The translations under genes and the position numbers were made by a program. Of a stretch of 64,000 nucleotides of DNA, positions 16,987 to 27,557 are shown in pieces (the first letter of the stretch is position 1; every line of letters begins with the position of its first letter). The stretch is from Vreelandella aquamarina. GTDB lineage: Bacteria > Pseudomonadota > Gammaproteobacteria > Pseudomonadales > Halomonadaceae. The notes under the pieces are model-generated. The model made no database searches. It saw nothing but the letters and a program-made list of their open reading frames with translations, and was not told where the DNA came from. The stretch covers positions 1-64,000 of the forward strand of contig NZ_FODB01000011.1 of NCBI RefSeq assembly GCF_900110265.1. The letters are read 5' to 3'.

Positions 16987-17684
16987 GCCGGTTTTTTCCA
17001 GGCAACATTATTGCGCAAGTACACCGGCTGCGCTTCATGGGCCGCCCGGCCTAAGCCTGCGTCCAAGTCGCGGGCGGCCAGCCAGGCCATCTCCTCTGCG
17101 CGCGGTTCTAAGTCCGTGAGATGTTGCGACATACTGGCCTGCACGCCGACAGCAAACTCATCCCACAGGCTAAAGCCCGAGCCTACGCCCACCCAATCGG
17201 TCTCGTCGGCCGGCAAGCGGAATGCACCGGGCGCGATGACGACCTCGTCACTTTGTAAGCTTAGGGTATCGTTCAAGCAGTGCCAGGTGGCCGCATACAC
17301 TTCGCCCATGCGCGCATCCAACGCGGTGACTACATGGCGAAAGTGATAACGCCGATGCGCTTGTAGCGCGAGCGCCTCCAAGGTCGAAATGCCGAGCAGC
17401 GGGCAGTCCAAGCCAAACGCCAGGCCTTGGGCAGCACCGGCCGCAATGCGCAGGCCGGTAAACGAACCGGGACCACGCCCGAACGCAATGGCGTTCAGCG
17501 CTTGAGGGGCAATGCCCGCATCAGCGAGCAGCTCATCCACCATCGGCATCAAGCGCTTGGTGTGCGCGCGTGGCGTCATTTCATAGCGCGCCAAACAGTC
17601 ATGCTGACCGCTTGCTTGGCGGAGCAAAGCCGCAGAACAGGCGCTGGAGGAGGCATCCAGTGCCAGAAGGTATAACGACGACAT
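16983..17684 (-). CDS. tsaB: tRNA threonylcarbamoyladenosine biosynthesis protein TsaB
   Basis: A 233-residue protein of the ASKHA-fold TsaB family, the non-catalytic partner of TsaD and TsaE in making t6A37 on ANN-decoding tRNAs. It starts [16 protein letters not shown] and has the conserved [15 protein letters not shown] segment. It overlaps rsmJ by 4 bp. Confidence 0.95.
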   Translation of the reverse strand: MSSLYLLALDASSSACSAALLRQASGQHDCLARYEMTPRAHTKRLMPMVDELLADAGIAPQALNAIAFGRGPGSFTGLRIAAGAAQGLAFGLDCPLLGISTLEALALQAHRRYHFRHVVTALDARMGEVYAATWHCLNDTLSLQSDEVVIAPGAFRLPADETDWVGVGSGFSLWDEFAVGVQASMSQHLTDLEPRAEEMAWLAARDLDAGLGRAAHEAQPVYLRNNVAWKKPA

Positions 17685-17741
17685 AGCGGTGTTGCACTCC
17701 GTAAAAATAGGCCTCTAGTATACCGTCACACGCCTGAAACG

Positions 17742-17774
17742 ACGATGGCCCGCAGGAAGCCTGCGGGCCATCGT
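17742..17774 (-). terminator. Terminator after adk
   Basis: A 15-bp perfect stem (acgatggcccgcagg / cctgcgggccatcgt) with an AAG loop between adk and tsaB; on the minus strand the tail reads ttcagg, so the U-tract is weak but the stem is very stable. Confidence 0.65.
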
Positions 17775-17796
17775 GACACGTGACGCTGCGGCGCGC

Positions 17797-18561
<765 letters not shown>

Positions 18562-18666
18562 TTATTTTGTGTTTTTTTGAGCAAAAACAGCAAAGTGGCC
18601 AGCGTTAGTACTTTGGTCACCCTGTTTGCGCCAAGCCACCGTTTACGCGGCTAAGCCGTTATAAAC

Positions 18667-18696
18667 ACAAGCGGCGCCCGAAAGGGCGCCGCTTGT
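18667..18696 (-). terminator. Terminator after aceF
   Basis: A 13-bp stem (acaagcggcgccc / gggcgccgcttgt) with a GAAA loop, 20 bp after the aceF stop; on the minus strand it continues tttataacgg. Confidence 0.75.
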
Positions 18697-18715
18697 GGCT
18701 TGCTCTTATGTCCGC

Positions 18716-20728
18716 TTACAACAGTAAGCGACGGATATCGGTGAGCACGTCCGCCAGGAAGGCGGTGAAGCGCGCTGCATCCGCACCGTTGATCGCGCGG
18801 TGATCGTAGGAGAGCGACAGCGGCATCATCAAGCGCGGCTGGAAAGCACTGCCATCCCATACCGGCTTCATCTGCGCTTTCGATACACCCAAGATCGCGA
18901 CCTCAGGGGCGTTGACGATCGGCGTGAAGGCCGTGCCACCAATCGAACCCAGGCTCGAAATGGTGAAGCAGCCACCGGTCATCTCTTCCCGCTTGAGCTT
19001 CTTGGTTTGCGCTTTCTTGCCCAGCTCCGCCATCTCCTTGGCAATCTCAATCAAGGACTTCTTATCGGCGTCGCGCAGCACGGGCACCATCAGACCGTCC
19101 GGCGTATCCACCGCGATACCGATATGGACGTACTTCTTCCACACCAGCGTATCGCCGTCGCCTTTCAAGCTGACGTTGAACTGCGGGAACTTGCGCAGTG
19201 CAAAGGCACAGGCCTTGACCAGGAAGGGCAGCGGCGTGAGCTTGGCTCCCTGGGCTTCGGCTTCCGCCTTCATAGCTTTACGGAAGTTCTCAAGCTCGGT
19301 GATGTCGGCTTCATCGAACTGAGTCACATGGGGTACGTTGAGCCAGCTGCGGTGCAGGTTCGTTGCGCCCATCTTGAGCAGGCGACCCATCGGCTTCTCT
19401 TCCACTTCACCAAACTGGCTGAAGTCGACTTCCGGCACGGCGGGGATACCTGCACCACCGCTGGCAGCAGGAGCGGCTGCCTGGGCTTTGCCCTGGTTCG
19501 CAATGGCTTGCTTAACGTACGCTTGTACGTCCTCTTTCAGCACGCGGTCTTTCGGGCCGCTGGGCTTCACGAGGCCAAGGTCGACACCTAGCTCACGGGC
19601 CAGCATGCGTACTGCGGGTCCTGCGTGAACCAGCTTGCCGTCACGCGGCTTATGCGCGGCCATTTGCGCTTCGGGGCTGGGAGAACCCGCCGGAGAAGCC
19701 TGCTTGGCGCTGGGTGCGCTCTGCGGCTTGCTATCCGCCTTTTCAGGAGCTGCTTTTTTGGGTGCGGCTTTCTTGGCACCCGCGACTTCCATATAGCCGA
19801 TCACGTCACCTTCGGAGACCGTATCACCCTCTTTGACGGTGAGCTCCAGAATCTTGCCCTTGAAGGGGCTTGGCACGTCCATGGAGGCCTTGTCAGACTC
19901 CAGAGTGATCAGCGGGTCTTCGATGTCAACTTCATCGCCAGCGGCAACACCAATTTCGATAATCGGCACGTCAGAAGAGCCCGACAGATCCGGCACGCGA
20001 ATCTCTTTGCGTTCGGGCTCGCCGCTGCCGCCCTCTTCTTCGGCCGCATCGTCTTCGGCGTCGGCAGATTGGTTAGCGGTGGCAGACTCGTCAGCCTGCT
20101 CAGGCGCGTCCGCGTCGTCGGTATCGTCACCTTCGCCCGCGATCTCCATCTGGCCAATCACGTCGCCTTCGGAAACGGTGTCGCCCTCTTTCACCGTTAG
20201 CGACACGATCTTACCGCTGTGCGGGCTAGGCACGTCCATGGAAGCCTTGTCAGACTCCAGGGTGATCAACGGGTCTTCAGCGTTGACGTCATCGCCTTCG
20301 CTCACGGCGACTTCGATGATCTCGACGTTATCGGAGCCGCCAAGGTCAGGCACCTTGATGTCGACGGTCTGCTTGCCACCGCTGGCTTTCTTCGGCGCAG
20401 GGGCCGCTTCTGGCTGCTTGGCGGGCGCGTCGGCTTCGGGCTGGCTGTCTTCTGCGGCGGCTTCTGGCTCGGCATCGCTCTCACCGCCACCTTCCACTTC
20501 CAGCTCAACGATATCGTCGCCTTCGGAGACTTTATCGCCCTCTTTCACCAACACTTTGACCACCTTGCCGCCTTTCGGGGCCGGTACATCCATGCTGGCT
20601 TTGTCGGATTCCAGAGTGATCAGGGTGTCTTCCGCTTCGATGACGTCGCCTTCTGACACCGCAATCTCGATGATTTCGACATCGGTATCCCCACCGATGT
20701 CGGGAACTTTGATGATTTCGCTACTCAA
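18716..20728 (-). CDS. aceF: Pyruvate dehydrogenase complex E2, dihydrolipoamide acetyltransferase
   Basis: A 670-residue E2 from a TTG start at 20728, picked because AAGGAG lies 7 nt upstream and the protein then begins SSEIIKVPDIGG as in other E2 chains; the longer ATG reading to 20767 has no ribosome site. It has three N-terminal lipoyl domains, each with the lipoyl-lysine motif ESDKASMDVP (first Lys near 43), joined by acidic Ala/Glu/Asp-rich linkers, then a peripheral-subunit-binding domain (GPAVRMLARELGVDL) and a catalytic domain ending in the DHRAINGAD active-site motif. The three lipoyl segments are also nearly identical in DNA. It is the downstream partner of aceE. Confidence 0.96.
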   Translation of the reverse strand: MSSEIIKVPDIGGDTDVEIIEIAVSEGDVIEAEDTLITLESDKASMDVPAPKGGKVVKVLVKEGDKVSEGDDIVELEVEGGGESDAEPEAAAEDSQPEADAPAKQPEAAPAPKKASGGKQTVDIKVPDLGGSDNVEIIEVAVSEGDDVNAEDPLITLESDKASMDVPSPHSGKIVSLTVKEGDTVSEGDVIGQMEIAGEGDDTDDADAPEQADESATANQSADAEDDAAEEEGGSGEPERKEIRVPDLSGSSDVPIIEIGVAAGDEVDIEDPLITLESDKASMDVPSPFKGKILELTVKEGDTVSEGDVIGYMEVAGAKKAAPKKAAPEKADSKPQSAPSAKQASPAGSPSPEAQMAAHKPRDGKLVHAGPAVRMLARELGVDLGLVKPSGPKDRVLKEDVQAYVKQAIANQGKAQAAAPAASGGAGIPAVPEVDFSQFGEVEEKPMGRLLKMGATNLHRSWLNVPHVTQFDEADITELENFRKAMKAEAEAQGAKLTPLPFLVKACAFALRKFPQFNVSLKGDGDTLVWKKYVHIGIAVDTPDGLMVPVLRDADKKSLIEIAKEMAELGKKAQTKKLKREEMTGGCFTISSLGSIGGTAFTPIVNAPEVAILGVSKAQMKPVWDGSAFQPRLMMPLSLSYDHRAINGADAARFTAFLADVLTDIRRLLL

Positions 20729-20786
20729 GGTCGCGCTCCTTCCAAATCGGATCGAGCCGGCGGACATCTGTCCGCCGGGCAGCGGT

Positions 20787-23459
20787 TTAGCTGGTCAGCG
20801 GGTTCGGCTTGTTGGCATCGATGCCATATTTCTTCAGCGCTTCGCCAACCTGCTTGCGATCAAGCTCACCACGGTCGGCCAGCGCACGCAGCGCAGCAAC
20901 GGTGACGAAGTAGCGGTCTACTTCGAAGAAGTAGCGCAGCTTCTCGCGGGTATCAGAACGACCAAAGCCGTCGGTACCCAACACGGTGTAATCACTGGGC
21001 ACCCAAGCACGTACTTGATCCGCGTAGAGCTTCATGTAGTCGGTAGACGCAATCACCGGACCATCACGACCTTCCAGGCACTTGGTAACGTGGGGCTTGT
21101 TGGCCTCGGCATCCGGGTTGAGGAACGCTTCACGCTCCAGCAGCAGCGCTTCACGACGCAGCTCGTTGAAGCTGGTCACGCTCCAGATGTCCGCCCCGAT
21201 GCCCCAGTCGTTGGCCAGCAGCTCAGCGGCAGCTTCCACTTCACGCAGAATGGTGCCGGAGCCCATCAGCTGAACGCGCCCTTTGTCACCCTTCGTCTCT
21301 TTGAGCAGGTACATGCCCTTGACAATGTCGTCGGCCGGTACGTTCTCAAGCTCAGGGTGCTCGTAGTTCTCGTTCATTACGGTCAGGTAGTAGAAGCAGT
21401 TCTCTTGATCCGTGAACATGCGCTTCAGACCGTCTTGCACGATAACCGCCACTTCGTGCGCATAGGTGGGGTCGTAGCTGCGGCAGTTGGGGATGGTGGA
21501 GGCCTGAATCAGGCTGTGGCCATCCTGGTGCTGCAGGCCTTCACCGTTGAGCGTGGTACGCCCGGCGGTGCCGCCAACCATAAAGCCACGCGCCTGCAGG
21601 TCGCCTGCGGCCCATGCCAAATCACCAATACGCTGGAAGCCGAACATCGAGTAGTAGATGTAGAACGGCAGCAAGGTGATGTTGTTGTTGCTGTAGGAAG
21701 TCGCGGCGGCGATCCACGCCGACATCGCGCCTGCCTCTGTAATGCCTTCCTCGAGTACCTGACCTTTCTGGTCCTCGCGGTAGTACATGATCTGGCCTTT
21801 ATCGACCGGCTCGTACTTCTGACCTTCGGCAGTGTAGATACCCAGCTGGCGGAACATGCCTTCCATACCGAAGGTACGGGCCTCATCGGGGACAATCGGC
21901 ACGACCTGCTTGCCCAGCTGCTTGTCTTTCACCAGGCCATTCAGGATACGCACGAAGGCCATGGTGGTTGAGATTTCGCGGCCTTTGGAACCGCCCATCT
22001 GGGAGGCAAACGTCTTGTCTTCCAGGCTGGGGATTTCCAGCGCTTCGAAATCGCTGCGGCGGCTCGGCAGGTAGCCGTTGAGACGCTCGCGCTGCAGGTG
22101 CATGTACTTGAGCTCGGGAGAGTCCTCTTCCGGCTTGTAGTACGGCACGTCTTTGAGCTGCTCGTCGGTGAGCGGAATGCCGAAGCGGTCGCGGAATTTC
22201 TTCAGCGCTTCGTACTCCATGCTCTTGACTTGGTGGGCTTCGTTGGCGGCTTCGCCATCGCCGCTACCCATGCCATACCCTTTGACGGTGTGCGCCAGGA
22301 TAACCGTGGGCTTGCCGTTGGTGGTGTTGACCGCTTCGTGGTACGCCGCGTAGACCTTGAACGGGTCGTGGCCACCCCGGTTGAGCTTCCAGATATCCTC
22401 GTCGGAGAGGTCTTTGACCATCGCTTCGGTTTCTGGGTACTTACCAAAGAAGTGCTCACGGGTGTAAGCACCGCCGTTCGCCTTGTAGTTCTGGTACTCG
22501 CCGTCGACCGCCTCGTCCATGCGCTTCTGAAGGATGCCTTTCTTATCCTTCTCGAACAGCGGATCCCAGAGACGACCCCAAACGACCTTGATCACGTTCC
22601 AACCGGCACCGCGGAAGACGCCTTCGAACTCGTCCATAACGCGGGAGTTGCCGCGTACCGGGCCGTCCAGGCGCTGCAGGTTACAGTTGATCACGAAGAT
22701 CAGGTTATCGAGGTTCTCACGGCCCGCCAGGGAGATCGCGCCTAGGGATTCCGGCTCGTCACACTCGCCGTCGCCCATGAAGCACCAGATCTTGCGGTCG
22801 TGCATGTCTTTCAGCTCACGGTGATGCAGGTACTTCATCACGTGGGCTTGGTAGATAGCCTGAATCGGGCCAAGACCCATGGAGACCGTGGGGAACTGCC
22901 AGTAGTCCGGCATCAGCCACGGGTGCGGGTAGGAAGAGAGGCCATCGCCGTCGACTTCACGACGGAACTTGTCCATCTGCTCTTCGGTCAGGCGGCCTTC
23001 CAGGAAGGAGCGCGCATAGATACCCGGTGCCACGTGGCCCTGAATGTAAATCAGGTCGCCTTCAAAGTCGCCTTTGGGGGCGCGGAAGAAGTGGTTGAAG
23101 CCCACGTCGTACAGCGTGGCGGACGACATGAAGCTTGCAATGTGGCCCCCCAGGCCCGGGTTGGCCCGGTTGTTACGAATCACCTGGGCAATCGCGTTGT
23201 AGCGAATCAGGGAGCGAATGCGACGCTCCATGAACAGGTCGCCCGGCATGGGCGCTTCGCGATGAACCGGGATCGTATTACGGTGGGGGGTTGTCACCGA
23301 GAAGGGCACCTTCATCCCGTCCCGGCGCAGGCGATCCGCCAGGCGGGTCATCAGGTAGCGGGCACGATCTTCGCCCTCACGATCCAGTACCGATTCCAGG
23401 GATTCCAGCCACTCCGTGGTTTCGACCGGATCGAGATCTTCTCTTGTCTCCAGACTCAT
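20787..23459 (-). CDS. aceE: Pyruvate dehydrogenase complex E1 (homodimeric)
   Basis: An 890-residue thiamine-diphosphate enzyme that decarboxylates pyruvate and acetylates the lipoyl groups of AceF. The length matches E. coli AceE (887). The ThDP-binding segment GDGECDEPESLGAI and the HTVKGYGMG segment are evident. ATG 23459 follows ggagag and gives MSLETREDLDPVETTEWLES; an in-frame extension to 23588 enters the promoter region and is not credible. No E3 gene is in the window. Confidence 0.97.
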   Translation of the reverse strand: MSLETREDLDPVETTEWLESLESVLDREGEDRARYLMTRLADRLRRDGMKVPFSVTTPHRNTIPVHREAPMPGDLFMERRIRSLIRYNAIAQVIRNNRANPGLGGHIASFMSSATLYDVGFNHFFRAPKGDFEGDLIYIQGHVAPGIYARSFLEGRLTEEQMDKFRREVDGDGLSSYPHPWLMPDYWQFPTVSMGLGPIQAIYQAHVMKYLHHRELKDMHDRKIWCFMGDGECDEPESLGAISLAGRENLDNLIFVINCNLQRLDGPVRGNSRVMDEFEGVFRGAGWNVIKVVWGRLWDPLFEKDKKGILQKRMDEAVDGEYQNYKANGGAYTREHFFGKYPETEAMVKDLSDEDIWKLNRGGHDPFKVYAAYHEAVNTTNGKPTVILAHTVKGYGMGSGDGEAANEAHQVKSMEYEALKKFRDRFGIPLTDEQLKDVPYYKPEEDSPELKYMHLQRERLNGYLPSRRSDFEALEIPSLEDKTFASQMGGSKGREISTTMAFVRILNGLVKDKQLGKQVVPIVPDEARTFGMEGMFRQLGIYTAEGQKYEPVDKGQIMYYREDQKGQVLEEGITEAGAMSAWIAAATSYSNNNITLLPFYIYYSMFGFQRIGDLAWAAGDLQARGFMVGGTAGRTTLNGEGLQHQDGHSLIQASTIPNCRSYDPTYAHEVAVIVQDGLKRMFTDQENCFYYLTVMNENYEHPELENVPADDIVKGMYLLKETKGDKGRVQLMGSGTILREVEAAAELLANDWGIGADIWSVTSFNELRREALLLEREAFLNPDAEANKPHVTKCLEGRDGPVIASTDYMKLYADQVRAWVPSDYTVLGTDGFGRSDTREKLRYFFEVDRYFVTVAALRALADRGELDRKQVGEALKKYGIDANKPNPLTS

Positions 23460-23589
23460 AGAGGTCTCTCCGAATGACGATAAATGACAATGAGCCCCGC
23501 CAACCCTTCGGGCCTGGGGCGGCTGCAGTGTTTGGCCACCACAGGCCTGTGAATAGCCGACGCGATGCATCGAGCAGGGGATTTTCACC

Positions 23590-23806
23590 CTACATTCAAT
23601 GAGCTACGCTTTCATGAATGTAGTTAAGCTACAGGTATTTGGTAAAAATTAGCCTTTTGTATATGCGAAGATACCGCAAAGTCGCCACGCTGCCAATTCC
23701 GGCACGCCGCAAAAAGCCATCGAAAACAAACTATTGCACTGCAACATAAGCGCTTTATAAGACCTTTGTCGCTGCGACTAACACCTTCTGAATGTAGTTA
23801 AACTAC
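23590..23806 (-). promoter_or_regulatory. Repeated operator-like motif upstream of aceEF
   Basis: The 400-bp gap upstream of aceE (23460-23859) has no gene. It contains TGAATGTAGTTAARCTAC twice in the same orientation (23615-23632 and 23789-23806, one difference) and an inverted TGAATGTAG copy (23591-23599 as TACATTCA with flanking c). The core GTAGTTAAACTAC of the second copy is a perfect 13-bp palindrome, the first has one mismatch. This resembles a dimeric regulator site controlling pyruvate dehydrogenase; the regulator is not identified. Confidence 0.5.
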
Positions 23807-23859
23807 CGTTTTATTACCTGCCTCAAGAACCACTTAACGCTACTTTTTAACCCACGCTT

Positions 23860-24441
23860 TTATCGTTTAAAGGCCGCCTGTGACAATCGCTGGCGGAAAT
23901 ACGCCCAATCGAAGGCGGGCCCTGGATCGGTTTTACGCAGCGGCGCTACTTTGGCATGGCTGGTGATTCGCTGTGGCGTCAAAGCCGGGTAGCGAGCCAT
24001 CAGCCACCCCACCGCGTCGACGAGGGAAGTGTACTGCGCTTGGGTAAAGGGAGTGTCATCATCGCCCTCAAGTTCGATGCCCACAGAAAAATCGTTGAGC
24101 CTGGATCGCCATACGCCCAGCGCAGGGTCCCACCAGCAGGAGCGACCGGCATGCCAGGCACGCTGGTCGGTATCGACGAACTGAACGCACTCGCCGTCGC
24201 GACGGATCAACAGATGGGCCGATACCCGCAGGTGGGCGATCTCGGCAAAGAAAGGGTGTCCGTCCGGGGGCAGTCGATTGGTGAATAGCGCCTCGATGGC
24301 ATCGCCCGAGAACTGCCCTGGCGGCAGGCTAATGGCGTGCAAGAGCAGCAGCGATACCTCGCCGTGAGGGCGTGCATCCTGGTTAGGCGACGCTACCTGC
24401 CGTGCCCTGGACCACTGCCCTGCCCTGTTTTCTTGGTTCAT
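23860..24441 (-). CDS. ampD: 1,6-anhydro-N-acetylmuramyl-L-alanine amidase AmpD
   Basis: A 193-residue cytoplasmic zinc amidase that removes the peptide from anhydro-muropeptides in wall recycling. Zinc/catalytic positions are visible: the early LLLLHAISLP His, HAGRSCWW, the NDFSVGIELEGDDDTPFT segment and SHAKVAPLRKTDPGPAFDW near the C-terminus with the His and Asp ligands. Length and lack of a signal peptide fit AmpD, not periplasmic AmiD. Confidence 0.95.
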   Translation of the reverse strand: MNQENRAGQWSRARQVASPNQDARPHGEVSLLLLHAISLPPGQFSGDAIEALFTNRLPPDGHPFFAEIAHLRVSAHLLIRRDGECVQFVDTDQRAWHAGRSCWWDPALGVWRSRLNDFSVGIELEGDDDTPFTQAQYTSLVDAVGWLMARYPALTPQRITSHAKVAPLRKTDPGPAFDWAYFRQRLSQAAFKR

Positions 24442-24523
24442 GATCGCACTCGCTCCTCTACGTTAGCGTTCTGTTTCACTATAATGCCCGTCATCGAAGA
24501 CGACGCCCAGAGACCCCACCGCT

Positions 24524-25378
24524 ATGGATTATCAAACTGCTCTTGCTGAAGAGATTCGCGCCTGTGCTGCCCGCCTGTTAGCGGAAGACGTTGGTACGGG
24601 AGATATCACGGCTCAGCTGATTCCTGAGAACCAGTGGGCAACCGCTAAGGTGATCACCCGTGAACCTGCCGTGCTGTGTGGCGTTGCCTGGGTTGATGAA
24701 ATTTTTCGTCGTTTGGATAGCCGCGTGACATTACGCTGGCAGGCTGCTGACGGCGATGTTTTAGATGCGGAGCAGTGTTTTTTAGAGATTGAAGGCCCGG
24801 CCCGTAGCCTGCTGACCGGTGAACGCGCAGCGCTGAACATTCTGCAGACGCTGTCTGCCACGGCCACCGCCACTCGCCGCTATGTAGACCTGATCGAAGG
24901 CACCGGCGTACGCCTGCTGGACACCCGCAAAACGCTACCGGGGCTACGCTTGGCACAAAAGTACGCAGTCACCTGTGGCGGTGGCCATAATCACCGCCTG
25001 GGCCTGTGGGATGCCTTCTTGATCAAGGAGAATCACATCGCGGCCTGTGGTGGCATTCAGGCCGCCGTGGCGCAGGCCCGCAAACTAGCCAGCGACCTGC
25101 CGGTAGAAGTGGAAGTCGAAACCTTCGAGGAGTTGGACCAAGCGCTGGCGGCAGGTGCCGACATCGTGATGCTGGATAACTTCGCCATTGAAGACCTGCA
25201 CGTGGCGGTGGAAATCAATGGCGGACGCGCCACTCTGGAAGCCTCCGGCAATGTGGATGACACCACGCTAAAAGCGATTGCCGACACCGGCGTAGACTGC
25301 ATTTCTAGCGGCGTGCTGACAAAAGATGTGAAGTCCATCGACCTGTCGATGCGCATCACCCAAACCTTTAACGTCTGA
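24524..25378 (+). CDS. nadC: Nicotinate-nucleotide pyrophosphorylase (carboxylating)
   Basis: A 284-residue quinolinate phosphoribosyltransferase that turns quinolinate and PRPP into nicotinate mononucleotide, the step after NadA. Family segments: [63 protein letters not shown] and DIVMLDNF. It is divergent from ampD, as in Pseudomonas and E. coli, and convergent with the GNAT gene. Confidence 0.97.
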   Translation: MDYQTALAEEIRACAARLLAEDVGTGDITAQLIPENQWATAKVITREPAVLCGVAWVDEIFRRLDSRVTLRWQAADGDVLDAEQCFLEIEGPARSLLTGERAALNILQTLSATATATRRYVDLIEGTGVRLLDTRKTLPGLRLAQKYAVTCGGGHNHRLGLWDAFLIKENHIAACGGIQAAVAQARKLASDLPVEVEVETFEELDQALAAGADIVMLDNFAIEDLHVAVEINGGRATLEASGNVDDTTLKAIADTGVDCISSGVLTKDVKSIDLSMRITQTFNV

Positions 25379-25382
25379 GCGG

Positions 25383-25913
25383 CTAGGTTTCCACTGCGTT
25401 TAGCTGCTTGACGAGCCGGTAGCGCTGTAGCATCTCGCCGCTGCGCTCTACCCACTGCTCGCCGTGGTTCACGAAGCCTCGGCGTAGCAAGCGCTCGTAG
25501 AGTACCAGGCTCGCCTCGATCTCCACCTGAGACACGCCATGTTCCAGCAGAATACGCTCGGCATGGATCAGTAGCGTGGTGCCTATGCCGCGTCCCGCTA
25601 ATGACGGCCACACGTAGAGGGTCTCAATACGTCCAGCGCTGATATTAAGCTCTAAAAAACCGACGCACCGGCCATCGCAGGCGGCGACCAGCGTGGTGTA
25701 GAGTGCTTGGCGCGCCGCCCAGGCGCTCGCCTCCCGGGGTAGCGCATTGGCCCAGGCGCGGCGCTCATCCAACCCGTAATGGGTGGCCGCCCCCTGCATG
25801 ACGGCATGGTAAAATACTTCCGCCTGATCAGCGGCATCCTTGGCTAACGCCGCGCGATAGGTAACGCGGGCGGTGGGCGCAGGGGATGGTGCGCGTTCGT
25901 TCGTTTTCAACAT
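25383..25913 (-). CDS. GNAT-family N-acetyltransferase
   Basis: A 176-residue protein with the GNAT acetyl-CoA-binding motif VWPSLAGRGIGTTLL (about 112-126) preceded by a beta-strand GRIETLYV and followed by SLVLYERLLRRGF, the usual C-terminal part. ATG 25913 is chosen because gagg lies 6 nt upstream; a TTG four codons earlier is possible. The substrate is unknown and the convergent nadC neighbour gives no hint. Confidence 0.85.
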   Translation of the reverse strand: MLKTNERAPSPAPTARVTYRAALAKDAADQAEVFYHAVMQGAATHYGLDERRAWANALPREASAWAARQALYTTLVAACDGRCVGFLELNISAGRIETLYVWPSLAGRGIGTTLLIHAERILLEHGVSQVEIEASLVLYERLLRRGFVNHGEQWVERSGEMLQRYRLVKQLNAVET

Positions 25914-26059
25914 GCTTCGCCTCAATGCGATTTAGCGGCTGGCAACGGACAACTCACTGTCTGCCGCCAGTTGGCTATTTTATACTCATCGCTACATTAC
26001 TAAATACCCACGACTTCGTTGACCACGTTGGCACCGACCAACCTTCAAAAGGCAGTGCT

Positions 26060-26812
26060 ATGCACGATCGTTCAGATAGCGCGTCATTTGCGCTGACGCC
26101 CATTGGTCATATTATCAGCGACTATCCGGATAAATTCGGCGTCCCCCGCCAGCCTGGGTTAGCGCCAGCGGCCAATGCACGTCTAGTACTCACAGCGCCG
26201 TTTGATGATCCTCTCACCGTACGGGGCTTGGAAGACTTTAGCCACCTATGGATATCATTCATCTTTCATCAAAGCCCAACCCGGTGGACGCCCTTAGTGC
26301 GCCCGCCGCGCCTGGGTGGCAACCGTAAAGTCGGCGTCTTTGCCAGCCGCAGCACCCATCGCCCTAACCGGTTGGGGCTTTCGCTGATTGAGCTATCGCA
26401 CATTGATACTCAGCAAGGGGTGAGTTTGCACTTGGCAGGCTGTGACTTGGTCAGCGGCACGCCAGTGGTCGATATTAAACCCTACCTGCCCTGGGCCGAA
26501 GCGAAGCCCGAGGCGCGGGCGGGATTTGCCCCCAGCGCCCCGTCACTGCTGCCCGTGAGCTTTAGCCAGGCCGCCCAGGCCAGCCTTGCCGCCCGCGCCG
26601 ACGGAGCGTCGCTCTACGCGCTAATTGAGCAGGTGTTAGGCCAAGACCCACGCCCGGCTTACCAGCGTGAGGAGCAGAGTGGGCGCATTTATGGGGTACG
26701 ACTGCGGGATATAGATGTGAAATTCCAAGCGGTAAAAGAAACACCCCTTGAAAACGACGCCACCACCCTGAAGGTGGTGGCGATCGATACGCTGACTAAC
26801 GAAACACGTTAG
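26060..26812 (+). CDS. trmO: tRNA (N6-methyladenosine37) methyltransferase TrmO (TsaA/YaeB family)
   Basis: A 250-residue protein whose ATG 26060 follows aaaagg. N-terminal segments [22 protein letters not shown] and [14 protein letters not shown] are characteristic of the TsaA/UPF0066 fold that binds [13 protein letters not shown] and the C-terminal [12 protein letters not shown] agree. TrmO methylates t6A37 of tRNA-Thr, complementing TsaB elsewhere in the window. Its last four bases overlap the 3' end of convergent purC, and its 3' part hosts the likely purC terminator. Confidence 0.92.
   Translation: MHDRSDSASFALTPIGHIISDYPDKFGVPRQPGLAPAANARLVLTAPFDDPLTVRGLEDFSHLWISFIFHQSPTRWTPLVRPPRLGGNRKVGVFASRSTHRPNRLGLSLIELSHIDTQQGVSLHLAGCDLVSGTPVVDIKPYLPWAEAKPEARAGFAPSAPSLLPVSFSQAAQASLAARADGASLYALIEQVLGQDPRPAYQREEQSGRIYGVRLRDIDVKFQAVKETPLENDATTLKVVAIDTLTNETR
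26759..26781 (-). terminator. Putative purC terminator embedded in trmO
   Basis: A perfect 9-bp inverted repeat (gccaccacc / ggtggtggc) with a 5-nt loop inside the last codons of trmO. Read from the minus strand it lies 28 bp after the purC stop and is followed by gtcgttttc, which fits an intrinsic terminator. Confidence 0.5.
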
Positions 26813-27525
26813 GCGGGAAAGGTAATCCCTAGACGACGGCCGACTTCTTCGTAGGCTTCAATGACGCCACCCAACCCCTGACGGAAGCGGTCCTTATCCA
26901 GCTTCTCGCGGGTGTTGGCATCCCATAAACGGCAGCCATCCGGGGAGAACTCATCACCCAGTACCACCTCGCCTTTGAACACGCCGAACTCCAGTTTGTA
27001 ATCCACTAACAGCATATCGCCTTCGGCAAACAGCTGCTTGAGGATATGATTCACCTTAAACGTCAACGTCTTCATTTTGGCGAGCTGCTCGGGGGTTGCC
27101 CAGCCAAAGGTTTCCGCCAGCGACTCATTGATCATCGGGTCGCCCTTCTCGTCGTTCTTTAAGAACAGCTCAAAGGTCGGCGGGTTAAGGGCAATCCCCT
27201 CTTCCACGCCCAGTCGCTTCACCAAACCACCTGCGGCAATGTTGCGCACCACGCACTCGACCGGAATCATCTGCATTTTTTTGACCAGACTTTCGTTGTC
27301 GGAAAGCTGCTTCTCAAAATGCGTCGGGATACCGCCCTCTTCTAAACGCTCCATGATGAAAGCGTTAAAAATGTTGTTCACCATCCCCTTACGGGCCAGC
27401 GCCTCTTTCTTTTTACCATCGAAAGCGCTGGTGTCATCACGAAATTGCAGTACCAGCAGGTCAGGATCGTCAGTGGTGTAGACAGATTTTGCCTTGCCGG
27501 CATAGAGTTCTTGGCGCTTTTCCAT
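26809..27525 (-). CDS. purC: Phosphoribosylaminoimidazole-succinocarboxamide synthase
   Basis: A 238-residue SAICAR synthase of the de novo purine pathway, ligating aspartate to CAIR with ATP. It begins [19 protein letters not shown] and carries [17 protein letters not shown] and LVDYKLEFG. It is last in the dapA-bamC-purC cluster, the same order as in E. coli. Confidence 0.97.
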   Translation of the reverse strand: MEKRQELYAGKAKSVYTTDDPDLLVLQFRDDTSAFDGKKKEALARKGMVNNIFNAFIMERLEEGGIPTHFEKQLSDNESLVKKMQMIPVECVVRNIAAGGLVKRLGVEEGIALNPPTFELFLKNDEKGDPMINESLAETFGWATPEQLAKMKTLTFKVNHILKQLFAEGDMLLVDYKLEFGVFKGEVVLGDEFSPDGCRLWDANTREKLDKDRFRQGLGGVIEAYEEVGRRLGITFPA

Positions 27526-27557
27526 GGAGGCTCCGTGAGAAAGTGAGAGTCAAAGGG

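Noticed and set aside
19700-20700. CRISPR-like or tandem DNA repeats
   Set aside because: The repeated DNA is the coding sequence of the three lipoyl domains of AceF.
19833-21971. A 712-codon open frame antisense to aceF and aceE
   Set aside because: It is the mirror of two unmistakable genes in GC-rich DNA; its product is low-complexity Ser/Pro-rich and no ribosome site or promoter supports it.
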